From DASVWH01 sp036389715 (GTDB taxonomy: Bacteria > Acidobacteriota > Blastocatellia > Pyrinomonadales > Pyrinomonadaceae), in contig DASVWH010000206.1 in assembly GCA_036389715.1 (NCBI GenBank), positions 1-5,041 on the forward strand: a DNA stretch of 5,041 bases, given 5' to 3'. Below are positions 1 through 4,918 of this stretch, piece by piece (positions within the stretch are counted from its first letter, which is position 1; each line of letters begins with the position of its first letter). The notes under the pieces were generated by a model. It was given only the letters and a program-made list of their open reading frames with translations. It ran no database searches and was not told the origin of the DNA. Both the position numbers and the translations under genes were made by a program.

Positions 1-362
1 CCGTCCGGTTCAAGGATTTGACGGGCAGGAACTCCGTGCCCGAGGCGGAAAGCTCCAGGAGCATCCGCGAGCGCGTCATCAAAGCGCGTGAGCGCCAGCG
101 CGAGCGGCTCAAAATCGAGGGCACTTTCTCCAACGCACAGATGACGCCCCGCCAGATTCGCGCCTTTTGCCCCATTGATGCCGAGAGCGAGCGGCTGCTG
201 GAGACGGCGATGGCTCGTCTGGGCTTGTCAGCGCGCGCGTATGACCGTATCCTGAAAGTCAGCCGGACCATCGCAGACCTTGAGGGCAGTGACGCGATCA
301 GAGCACCGCATGTCGCCGAAGCGGTCGGGTATCGCTCGCTCGACCGGACCTACTGGACTTGA
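1..362 (+). CDS. comM: ComM/YifB-family Mg-chelatase-like AAA+ ATPase, C-terminal part (5' end outside window)
   Basis: This is the last ~119 codons of a ComM/YifB protein, read in frame from base 3 and ending at TGA 360-362. The AAA+ core lies upstream of the window. What is visible matches the Mg-chelatase C-terminal domain of the family: a charged helix with SIRERVIKARERQ, then NAQM, then LGLSARAYDRILKVSRTIAD, which carries the sensor-2-type arginine, and a closing helix 'HVAEAVGYRSLDR'. In characterised proteobacterial ComM this hexameric ATPase drives branch migration of incoming DNA during natural transformation; that role is carried over from the family. The gene ends 289 bases before the sigma factor gene, and nothing suggests they share a transcript. 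The C-terminus is intact and has the normal length. The family call is firm; the biological role in this organism is inferred. Confidence 0.93.
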   Translation, partial: VRFKDLTGRNSVPEAESSRSIRERVIKARERQRERLKIEGTFSNAQMTPRQIRAFCPIDAESERLLETAMARLGLSARAYDRILKVSRTIADLEGSDAIRAPHVAEAVGYRSLDRTYWT

Positions 363-467
363 AGCGGTCCTTCCAGCGTACACGAAAGCGTTGGCACGGC
401 ACACGAAAAAGATTAACTTTTAGCCGGGCAAGGCAACGACGCGCGAGAAGCGCCGCATCAGAACAGG

Positions 468-547
468 CGGAGGGTAAACGGCTCTCGACGCGGGCGGGGA
501 TGGCAAACCCATCGGGCGTCGAAGATAAGCGGCCAGGAGCTCCTCCG
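468..547 (+). promoter_or_regulatory. Candidate structured 5' leader (nested inverted repeats)
   Basis: Several complementary segments nest inside one another. CGGAGGG (468-474) can pair with TCCTCCG (541-547), with one G-U. GCTC (481-484) can pair with GAGC (537-540). TCGACGC (485-491) pairs perfectly with GCGTCGA (516-522). GATGG (499-503) pairs with CCATC (509-513) around a CAAAC loop. Together these could fold into one long irregular hairpin in the leader of the sigma gene. AGGAGCTCCT (535-544) is also a perfect palindrome and would compete with part of this fold. Chance pairing is common in GC-rich DNA and no known riboswitch class was recognised, so this is only a candidate RNA element. 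Confidence 0.25.
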
Positions 548-605
548 ACAGTCAGGCGAACGCGTCATCTGCCGCTTCCGCGTAGCAAGCGAGCCGTAGT
601 GAGAA

Positions 606-619
606 AGCATCTTGATGCT
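606..619. repeat. Perfect 6+6 palindrome upstream of the sigma gene
   Basis: AGCATC-TT-GATGCT is an inverted repeat with a 2-nt centre, ending 32 nt before the GTG start of the sigma factor. The left arm extends to AAAGCATCT (604-612), a 9-mer that recurs at 2290-2298 before the first DUF4097 gene. Its size and place fit a dimeric regulator's operator or a small leader hairpin. Nothing in the window identifies a binding protein. Confidence 0.4.
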
Positions 620-651
620 ATGGCTCATCTGCCCGCCCGAATGACGGACAA

Positions 652-1230
652 GTGACCGCAGCCGATACCGAGACAACGCCGAGAACCGACTACGCGCTGG
701 CGCAGAAAGCAGCCGAAGGCGATATGCAGTCCTTCGAGGAGCTTTATCAGCGCCACAACCGTCGCGTTTATTCTCTCTGCCTGCGGATGACACAGAACGT
801 CTCGGAGGCCGAAGACCTCGCTCAGGAGGTCTTCATCCAGCTCTTTCGCAAAATAGGAAGCTTTCGCGGCGAGTCGGCTTTCACGACCTGGCTGCACCGC
901 CTGACCGTCAATCAGGTCTTGATGCACTTTCGCAAGCGCAGCGTCAAGATGGAGCAGACCACGGAAGAGGGTGAAACGCCTATCCAGATCGTGCACGGGA
1001 CGGCCAACCCGAACGCCATGCCCGTCGTTGATCGGATCGCGCTCGACAAAGCGATTGCGCAACTGCCGCCCGGCTATCGCACCGTCTTCATCCTTCATGA
1101 TGTCGAAGGGCATGAGCATGAAGAGATCGCGCGGATGCTCGGGTGCTCCGTCGGCACGTCTAAGTCGCAGCTGCACAAGGCGCGGATGAAATTACGCACG
1201 CTGCTCAGGCAACAGAATGTGGCCGAATAG
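652..1230 (+). CDS. ECF-subfamily RNA polymerase sigma factor (sigma-70 family, RpoE-like)
   Basis: This 192-residue protein has the usual length and two-domain plan of an extracytoplasmic-function sigma factor, which directs RNA polymerase to a small set of promoters after release from its anti-sigma factor. Region 2 spans about residues 15-97. It includes 'FEELYQRHNRRVYSLCLRMT', the core-binding helix 'EDLAQEVFIQLFRK' (54-67) and the -10-recognition segment 'FTTWLHRLTVNQVLMHFRKR' (77-96). A linker follows (about 98-126). Region 4 spans about 127-187, with 'LPPGYRTVFILHDVEGHEHE' and a helix-turn-helix around residues 154-180 that reads the -35 element. The start is GTG 652: an in-frame TGA at 613-615 has no ATG after it, and the next ATG (724) would cut into region 2. 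There is no good Shine-Dalgarno before the GTG. The next functional gene encodes a zf-HC2 anti-sigma factor, its presumed partner. The ECF subgroup was not determined. Confidence 0.96.
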   Translation: MTAADTETTPRTDYALAQKAAEGDMQSFEELYQRHNRRVYSLCLRMTQNVSEAEDLAQEVFIQLFRKIGSFRGESAFTTWLHRLTVNQVLMHFRKRSVKMEQTTEEGETPIQIVHGTANPNAMPVVDRIALDKAIAQLPPGYRTVFILHDVEGHEHEEIARMLGCSVGTSKSQLHKARMKLRTLLRQQNVAE

Positions 1231-1461
1231 CTTCCAACGACGTTCGTCAGGGCTTCACCCTTCGCTCAAACGCGGAAGCCCACCGGCGACAAAGCGATAC
1301 CGGGCCCTGGCGGCGGCTCTCTTGAAAGCCCCCGGGCCATCCAGGTTAGCGCAGTCTCCCCCGAGATTGCTTGTTGTTCATGAAGGCTGGCGCACCTCGC
1401 GCCCGAAAGCCTTCTGTCCCAAGTGACACCGCCAACGCACCATGTTAGAGGTTATAAAGAG
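1231..1461. other. Long spacer between sigma and anti-sigma genes; no convincing gene
   Basis: These 231 bases separate two genes that usually overlap or nearly touch. A 69-codon frame (1217-1426) runs through the spacer, but its product is rich in R, P, S and A and resembles no known family. Short GC-rich inverted pairs are present, such as GGCCC 1303-1307 with GGGCC 1334-1338 and CCTGG 1306-1310 with CCAGG 1341-1345. They are too short to call a terminator and no T-run follows. The spacer may hold a separate promoter for the anti-sigma gene, but none could be identified. Confidence 0.5.
1447..1451 (+). promoter_or_regulatory. Ribosome binding site of the anti-sigma gene
   Basis: AGAGG lies 10 nt before ATG 1462 and supports that start over the in-frame GTG at 1423. 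The GTG would add 13 residues before the zinc-binding motif and has no Shine-Dalgarno of its own. Confidence 0.5.
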
Positions 1462-2211
1462 ATGAACTGTGAGAAGTGTCAGGACCTGCTCAGCGATTTT
1501 CTAGATGACGTGATGGATGCCGACGACCGTCAGCTCCTTGGCGCGCATCTGGAAGAGTGCCTCTCCTGCTACAATGTCCGCGCCGAGATAGATTCGATAG
1601 TGGGCTTTTGCCGGGAGAACCGCGGAGACTATCTGGCTCCCCCGAACGAGCAGGCCCTCTGGCTGCGCATCCGCAATACCATCGAGGGCGAGCTTGCCGC
1701 GACGACGATGGCCGCTGCTGCAAACCCTACCCGGCGCAGCGCGCCTGAGGGCTGGTGGTCGCGGATGATGGGGCGAAGCTGGGAGCTCTCTCTCCCGCAG
1801 GTGGCGATGGCGGCGGCTGCACTGATTCTCTTCGTCTCGCTCGGAACGGTCTTTGGCCTGCGCAGTCTTCAGAAGAGTTCCGCCGGGGCGGGCAATGCGG
1901 TGGCGGGCCTGGACGGCGCGGGCGGTCAGGCGGCTGCGCTGACGGCTTCCGGGCGCAAGTCCGGCCCGAAGGATCGGCTCTGGCAGGAGCAGCAGATTAA
2001 GTACTGGAGCCAGGTCGTTGAAGAGCGCAAGGGCCACTGGAATCCGCAGATGCGCTCCGATTTCGAGCGCAACCTGAGCCTCCTGGACGAAACGGTCCAG
2101 GATTCGCTCAACCGGCTCTCGACGCAGCCGCACGATGAAGTGACGGAAGAGATGCTCAATGCTGCGCTCAGCGACAAGATGCAGCTCTTGAAAGAGTTCT
2201 CCGATCTCTGA
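1462..2211 (+). CDS. Membrane-anchored zinc-finger (zf-HC2) anti-sigma factor
   Basis: This 249-residue protein begins with a zf-HC2/ZAS anti-sigma domain: C3-x2-C6 ... H29-x3-C33-x2-C36, within NCEKCQDLLSDFLDDVMD and HLEECLSCYNVR. In this family the domain binds the cytoplasmic sigma factor and blocks its contact with RNA polymerase. A linker (about 45-110), partly Ala/Thr-rich, leads to one hydrophobic helix at about 112-133 (VAMAAAALILFVSLGTVFGL), so the protein should be a single-pass inner-membrane protein with its N-terminus inside. The tail (about 134-249) starts with a Gly/Ala-rich stretch and then becomes charged and helical, with 'YWSQVVEERKGHWNPQM', 'ERNLSLLDETVQDSLNRL' and a closing 'LSDKMQLLKEFSDL'. 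From memory of the family, similar tails are common on zf-HC2 proteins of Acidobacteriota and related phyla and are probably the sensory part. It lies 231 nt after the sigma gene. Anti-sigma identity is strong; the signal and the release mechanism (conformational change or proteolysis) are unknown. Confidence 0.92.
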   Translation: MNCEKCQDLLSDFLDDVMDADDRQLLGAHLEECLSCYNVRAEIDSIVGFCRENRGDYLAPPNEQALWLRIRNTIEGELAATTMAAAANPTRRSAPEGWWSRMMGRSWELSLPQVAMAAAALILFVSLGTVFGLRSLQKSSAGAGNAVAGLDGAGGQAAALTASGRKSGPKDRLWQEQQIKYWSQVVEERKGHWNPQMRSDFERNLSLLDETVQDSLNRLSTQPHDEVTEEMLNAALSDKMQLLKEFSDL

Positions 2212-2239
2212 AGCAATCAATCAGGCTCTCGAACAAAGA

Positions 2240-2279
2240 CGCCCGCGCCTCTCGTCAATCTGCTGCGAACGCGCGGGCG
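2240..2279. repeat. 9-bp GC-rich inverted repeat between the anti-sigma and first DUF4097 genes
   Basis: CGCCCGCGC (2240-2248) is perfectly complementary to GCGCGGGCG (2271-2279) around a 22-nt loop. It lies 28 nt after the anti-sigma stop codon. A transcript through this point would form a very stable stem. No T-run follows (the next bases are CAGACTG), so it is not a standard intrinsic terminator. A processing or stabilising stem, a weak attenuator, or a protein-binding site on DNA remain possible. Confidence 0.5.
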
Positions 2280-2321
2280 CAGACTGTGCAAAGCATCTCC
2301 CGCAACTGAGAATTTCTCCAG

Positions 2322-2326
2322 AGGAG
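2322..2326 (+). promoter_or_regulatory. Shine-Dalgarno-like AGGAG near the first DUF4097 gene
   Basis: AGGAG is the best ribosome-binding sequence in this spacer, but it fits neither start well. It is 3 nt from GTG 2330 (too close) and 18 nt from ATG 2345 (too far). It leaves the start of the next gene undecided between these two codons. Confidence 0.35.
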
Positions 2327-2344
2327 TTAGTGAGTAGTAGAGAG

Positions 2345-3115
2345 ATGAACATCCGCCCGTCCGTCACGCGCAAAGCCACTCTCACGGCGCGTGCCATCCT
2401 AGTCACGGTCGCTTTTGCCCTCCTGGCCTTCTCTCTTCCCCCAGAGGTTTCCGCGCAAAAGAAGATCACGCGCAAGTATCCGGCGCGCAAGAACGTCCGC
2501 CTGGAGCTACGCAACCTCTCCGGCTCGATTACGATTGAGTCCTGGGAGCGAAACGAGATTTTAGTGACGGCCAGCATGTACTCGCCGACCGCCCAGTTCA
2601 CGCCCGCCGAGGGCGACGGCCGCCTCGAAATAGACGTGGTGCGCGAGAATCGGGGGCGGATGGTCGGCGATGTCAACTTCAATATCAAGGTTCCGGTCAA
2701 TTCCACTCTCGACATCGAGACCAAGCGCGGCAACATCACTATCAATAGCATCCGGGGAACGAGCGTCCGCGCGCGCGTCTCCACCAGCGGCGACATCGAG
2801 CTGACGGACATTCGCGCCAGCGAAGTGATCGCCGAAAACGGTCTCGGCAACCTGATCTTTGACGGCCAGCTGGTTTCGGGCGGCTCCTACGTCTTCAAAA
2901 CTCTGAGCGGCGACATCAACATCCGCATTCCGGGCGACTCAGCCTTCAGCCTGATGGCCGCGGGCCAGGCCAAGGGAATTAACCTCAACTCGTTTGCCAA
3001 TCCAGGTCTCAGCTTCGTCGGCGACGGCCGCAAAGTCTACGGCAACGTCGGCGACGGCCGGGCCTCCGTCACCGTTCTCAACCAGCACGGGAAAATCAGT
3101 TTCATCGCGCGCTGA
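2345..3115 (+). CDS. Exported DUF4097-family beta-solenoid protein (first of two)
   Basis: The 256-residue product has a Sec signal peptide: a basic N-terminus, the hydrophobic run AILVTVAFALLAFSLPPE, and a VSA|QKK cleavage site about residue 37. The rest is built of short beta rungs carrying a G-[DNSK]-[IL] signature about every 20 residues: SGSITIESW, RGNITINSI, SGDIELTDI, LGNLIFDGQ, SGDINIRIP and HGKISFIAR. This is the pattern of DUF4097, a family predicted to form a parallel beta-helix and labelled 'putative adhesin' without firm functional proof. It should act in the periplasm or at the cell surface. There is no membrane anchor, lipobox or catalytic motif. ATG 2345 is preferred over GTG 2330 because the five extra codons include AGT, AGT and AGA, unlike the GC-rich usage that follows; this is not certain. 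It follows the anti-sigma gene by 133 nt and is the presumed output or a sensory accessory of the ECF pathway (inferred). Confidence 0.85.
   Translation: MNIRPSVTRKATLTARAILVTVAFALLAFSLPPEVSAQKKITRKYPARKNVRLELRNLSGSITIESWERNEILVTASMYSPTAQFTPAEGDGRLEIDVVRENRGRMVGDVNFNIKVPVNSTLDIETKRGNITINSIRGTSVRARVSTSGDIELTDIRASEVIAENGLGNLIFDGQLVSGGSYVFKTLSGDINIRIPGDSAFSLMAAGQAKGINLNSFANPGLSFVGDGRKVYGNVGDGRASVTVLNQHGKISFIAR
3016..3060 (+). repeat. 15-nt direct repeat inside the first DUF4097 gene
   Basis: CGTCGGCGACGGCCG occurs at 3016-3030 and again at 3046-3060, a 30-nt period. It encodes VGDGRKVYGN followed by VGDGRASVTV. The match keeps the reading frame and lies in the glycine-rich region before the last rung, so it may be a small internal duplication or shared codon choice for a repeated GDG turn. 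Confidence 0.6.
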
Positions 3116-3212
3116 AATCATCCTCGCGTGTGCTGCGCCGACTGCTCGATGCGGGCTCTCTCTAACCCGTCGTGACCGCGAGCGGCGTCCGCATAACTTT
3201 TAGAAGCCGCCA

Positions 3213-4136
3213 ATGCGAAACCTTCCGACATTGTTCATCAAGCGGCCCCTGCGGGTCTTGCATACCATCCTCTACTGCTCGCTCGTGCTCCTCGCTGCTG
3301 GTCCAGCGACCTCCGCGCAGCAGAAGGATAAAAAGAATATAGCCGCCGCCGCGCCGCCCGCGCTGACGCGCACGACGACGCGTCACGAGGTCCGCCGCTT
3401 CGCTTACGGCAGTTCGCTGACCATCCTCGGCGCGCCATCGGGCTCGATCACCATCGAAGCCTGGCCGCGCAGCGAAGTTGACATTACCGCCGAGATAGAG
3501 CTGCACGCCGGGACTGAAGATGAGCTGACGGGCCTGGCCGCGGTCAACGGCTTCACGCTCGACGAAGACGTTAATCACCTGCGCATCATCACGACGGGCA
3601 CGCACGACAAGGCTTACATGCGCCGCTTCGGAAAGAACTTTCCGAAGGCGCTGCTCGGTCTGCCCTGGAAAATTGATTACCACATCCGCGTGCCCGTCGC
3701 CTGCGATCTGGAGATTGATATGGGACGCGGGTCGTTCCGTCTGACGGGCATCGAAGGCTCCATTAGCCTGCGGGCGCAGGAAAGCGATGCGACGATGACG
3801 CTCTCCAGCGGCGCAGTGACGGCCACCATCGCCAGCGGTTCGGCCAGGATTAACCTAACGACGCGCAGCTGGCGCGGCGCTGGCGCGCTGATTCAGCTGG
3901 CCGCGGGCGACCTGACCGTCGAGCTTCCGCCCGGCTTGAACGCAGACATTAACGCGGACATTCTGCGCTCCGGTCAGATCGAAAACGATTACCCGTCGCT
4001 CATCCCGCAGGAGCGCACGACCTTCACCACCCGCTCGATGCAGGGGCGCGCAGGGGTCGGCGGGGCCACGCTCTCCTTCAAGGTCGGCGACGGTACGCTG
4101 CGAATACGGCAACAGAAACCGTCCGGCGATAAGTAG
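3213..4136 (+). CDS. Exported DUF4097-like beta-solenoid protein (second of two, divergent)
   Basis: This 307-residue protein starts with a Sec signal peptide: basic residues K10, R11 and R14, the hydrophobic run VLHTILYCSLVLLAAG, and a TSA|QQK cleavage site near residue 35. Cys22 is preceded by Tyr, so it is not a lipobox. The mature part opens with an A/T/R-rich linker and then SGSITIEAWPRSEVDITAEI (76-95), nearly the same as SGSITIESWERNEI in the preceding gene, which marks the two as related. An insertion (about 128-155, HDKAYMRRFGKNFPKALLGLPWKIDY) has no counterpart there. Later rungs include VPVACDLEIDMGRGSFRLTG, AGDLTVELPPGLNADI and a C-terminal GGATLSFKVGDGTLRIR. The fold should again be a parallel beta-helix in the cell envelope, with no known biochemical activity. 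The gene starts 97 nt after its neighbour with only a weak GAAG as Shine-Dalgarno. It is probably co-transcribed, but the gap leaves room for its own promoter. Confidence 0.82.
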   Translation: MRNLPTLFIKRPLRVLHTILYCSLVLLAAGPATSAQQKDKKNIAAAAPPALTRTTTRHEVRRFAYGSSLTILGAPSGSITIEAWPRSEVDITAEIELHAGTEDELTGLAAVNGFTLDEDVNHLRIITTGTHDKAYMRRFGKNFPKALLGLPWKIDYHIRVPVACDLEIDMGRGSFRLTGIEGSISLRAQESDATMTLSSGAVTATIASGSARINLTTRSWRGAGALIQLAAGDLTVELPPGLNADINADILRSGQIENDYPSLIPQERTTFTTRSMQGRAGVGGATLSFKVGDGTLRIRQQKPSGDK

Positions 4137-4153
4137 CGGGCAGGGATAAGTAA

Positions 4154-4170
4154 CCGGCGGCTGCCGTCGG
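4154..4170. repeat. Short hairpin after the second DUF4097 gene
   Basis: CCGGCGG (4154-4160) and CCGTCGG (4164-4170) can pair over seven positions, one of them G-U, around a CTG loop, 17 nt after the stop codon. The stem is stable but no T-run follows, so it is at best a weak or factor-assisted terminator, or a 3'-end stabiliser of the upstream transcript. Confidence 0.35.
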
Positions 4171-4253
4171 CGCGGGCGAGGACTCTCAACGAGGAGCCGC
4201 AACAGGGCCGCGCATTTTTATCACGAATTGCCAGTGCCTGCGCCCGGCCCGAC

Positions 4254-4281
4254 TTTTACCTTTTGCCTTTTGCCTCTTTAC
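4254..4281 (+). repeat. Heptanucleotide tandem repeat (TTTTGCC type)
   Basis: Four 7-nt units lie head to tail: TTTTACC (4254-4260), TTTTGCC (4261-4267), TTTTGCC (4268-4274) and a degenerate TCTTTAC (4275-4281). The array is 46 nt before dcd, in the spacer that separates the signalling module from that housekeeping gene. The pyrimidine-rich strand stands out from the GC-rich surroundings. Heptanucleotide tandem repeats of this kind occur as dispersed intergenic elements in some bacterial genomes, for example in cyanobacteria; whether this is one of a genome-wide family cannot be judged from one copy. Confidence 0.65.
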
Positions 4282-4327
4282 TCATTATGCTGTCGGCGCT
4301 CTCTTACCTCTTCAACGGACACGGAAC

Positions 4328-4918
4328 ATGACAGTCAAATCAGACCTCTGGATTCGCCGCATGGCCGAGGAATCGCAGCTCATCCAACCCTTCGACGCCG
4401 AGCTCGTGCGCGAGGTCAACGGCCGCCGGATCATCTCGGCCGGTGCTTCCAGTTACGGCTACGACATGCGCCTGGCCGACGACGGCTTTCGCGTCTTCTC
4501 TCCGATTTACGGCCGCGAGATTGACCCCAAGCGCTTCGACGAGAGATCGCTCGTCGAGCCCCTGCTGCGCGACGCCGAAGACGGCTCGAAATACTATCTG
4601 ATGCCGCCGCATTCCTACGCGCTCGGCGTAACGGTCGAGACCTTCCGCATGCCGCGCAACGTCACCGGCATCGCGATGGGCAAAAGCACCTACGCCCGCG
4701 CCGGGCTGCTCGTCAACACGACCCCGCTCGAAGCCGGGTGGACCGGCCGCCTCGTCGTCGAACTCGCCAACCTCGCAGACCTCCCCCTGCGCGTCTACGT
4801 CAACGAAGGCATCGGCCAGGTCGTCTTCCTCGAATCCGACCAGGACTGCAGCGTCTCCTACGAAGATCGCGGCGGCAAATACCAGGGACAAACAGGCCTG
4901 ACATATTCGCGCTTATAA
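4328..4918 (+). CDS. dcd: dCTP deaminase (Dcd)
   Basis: This 196-residue cytosolic enzyme deaminates dCTP to dUTP, the step that feeds dTMP synthesis through dUTPase and thymidylate synthase. The N-terminus MTVKSDLWIRRMAEE matches the usual start of the family and fixes ATG 4328, despite a weak Shine-Dalgarno. Family motifs follow in order: SSYGYDMRLADD (41-52), IDPKRF (65-70), MPPHSYALGVTVETFRMPRN (92-111), GKSTYARAGLLVNTTPLEAG (118-137) and LVVELAN (142-148), then the C-terminal YEDRGGKYQGQTGLTYSRL. Aligned by eye to the E. coli enzyme, the catalytic residues Ser111, Arg115 and Glu138 correspond to Ser120, Arg124 and Glu145, all present. Length and motifs are complete. Many relatives of this GKSTYAR subclass read TPLEPEW where this one has TPLEAGW, a modest difference near the active site. 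I expect a plain deaminase; a bifunctional dCTP deaminase/dUTPase cannot be excluded without modelling. Confidence 0.97.
   Translation: MTVKSDLWIRRMAEESQLIQPFDAELVREVNGRRIISAGASSYGYDMRLADDGFRVFSPIYGREIDPKRFDERSLVEPLLRDAEDGSKYYLMPPHSYALGVTVETFRMPRNVTGIAMGKSTYARAGLLVNTTPLEAGWTGRLVVELANLADLPLRVYVNEGIGQVVFLESDQDCSVSYEDRGGKYQGQTGLTYSRL

Larger units (their letters stand above)
363..651. other. Intergenic region upstream of the sigma factor; no convincing gene
   Basis: No recognisable protein is encoded here. One open frame runs across 359-655, but its product is arginine-rich and low in complexity, as out-of-frame GC-rich DNA tends to be. The stretch contains an AT-rich word TAACTTTTAG (414-423) that recurs before the second DUF4097-like gene, a nested group of inverted repeats (468-547), a 5-bp stem ACGCG/CGCGT (560-564 with 579-583), and a 14-nt palindrome (606-619). 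The promoter of the sigma gene most likely lies here. No clear -35/-10 pair of the housekeeping type was found. Confidence 0.6.

Noticed and set aside
499..513. GGCAAACC resembling part of the class I c-di-GMP riboswitch core
   Set aside because: In that riboswitch the word is followed by a tetraloop hairpin and GGACGCAAAGCC. Here it is the loop of a small stem and the other conserved parts are missing.
359..655. Open frame of 98 codons on the + strand, ending in the GTGA that contains the sigma GTG start
   Set aside because: The product is Arg-rich and low in complexity with no family resemblance, has no ribosome binding site and starts inside the end of comM. The overlap with the GTG start looks accidental.
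1217..1426. Open frame of 69 codons on the + strand between the sigma and anti-sigma genes
   Set aside because: It has no recognisable domain, an R/P/S/A-rich composition like noncoding GC-rich DNA, and a start inside the sigma gene without a clear ribosome binding site.
1423..1461. GTG 1423 as an upstream start for the anti-sigma factor
   Set aside because: The extra residues (MTPPTHHVRGYKE) are not typical of zf-HC2 proteins, and AGAGG is placed correctly for ATG 1462.
1501..2220. Long minus-strand open frame (239 codons) opposite the anti-sigma gene; similar long minus-strand frames at 625-1176, 2221-2850, 3162-3683 and 4340-4891
   Set aside because: These lie opposite well-identified genes, have compositions expected of the antisense of GC-rich coding DNA, and show no domain.
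3270..3281. Possible lipobox (ILYC, residues 19-22) in the second DUF4097-like protein
   Set aside because: Tyr at the -1 position is not accepted in a lipobox, and a good signal peptidase I site (TSA|QQ) follows near residue 35.
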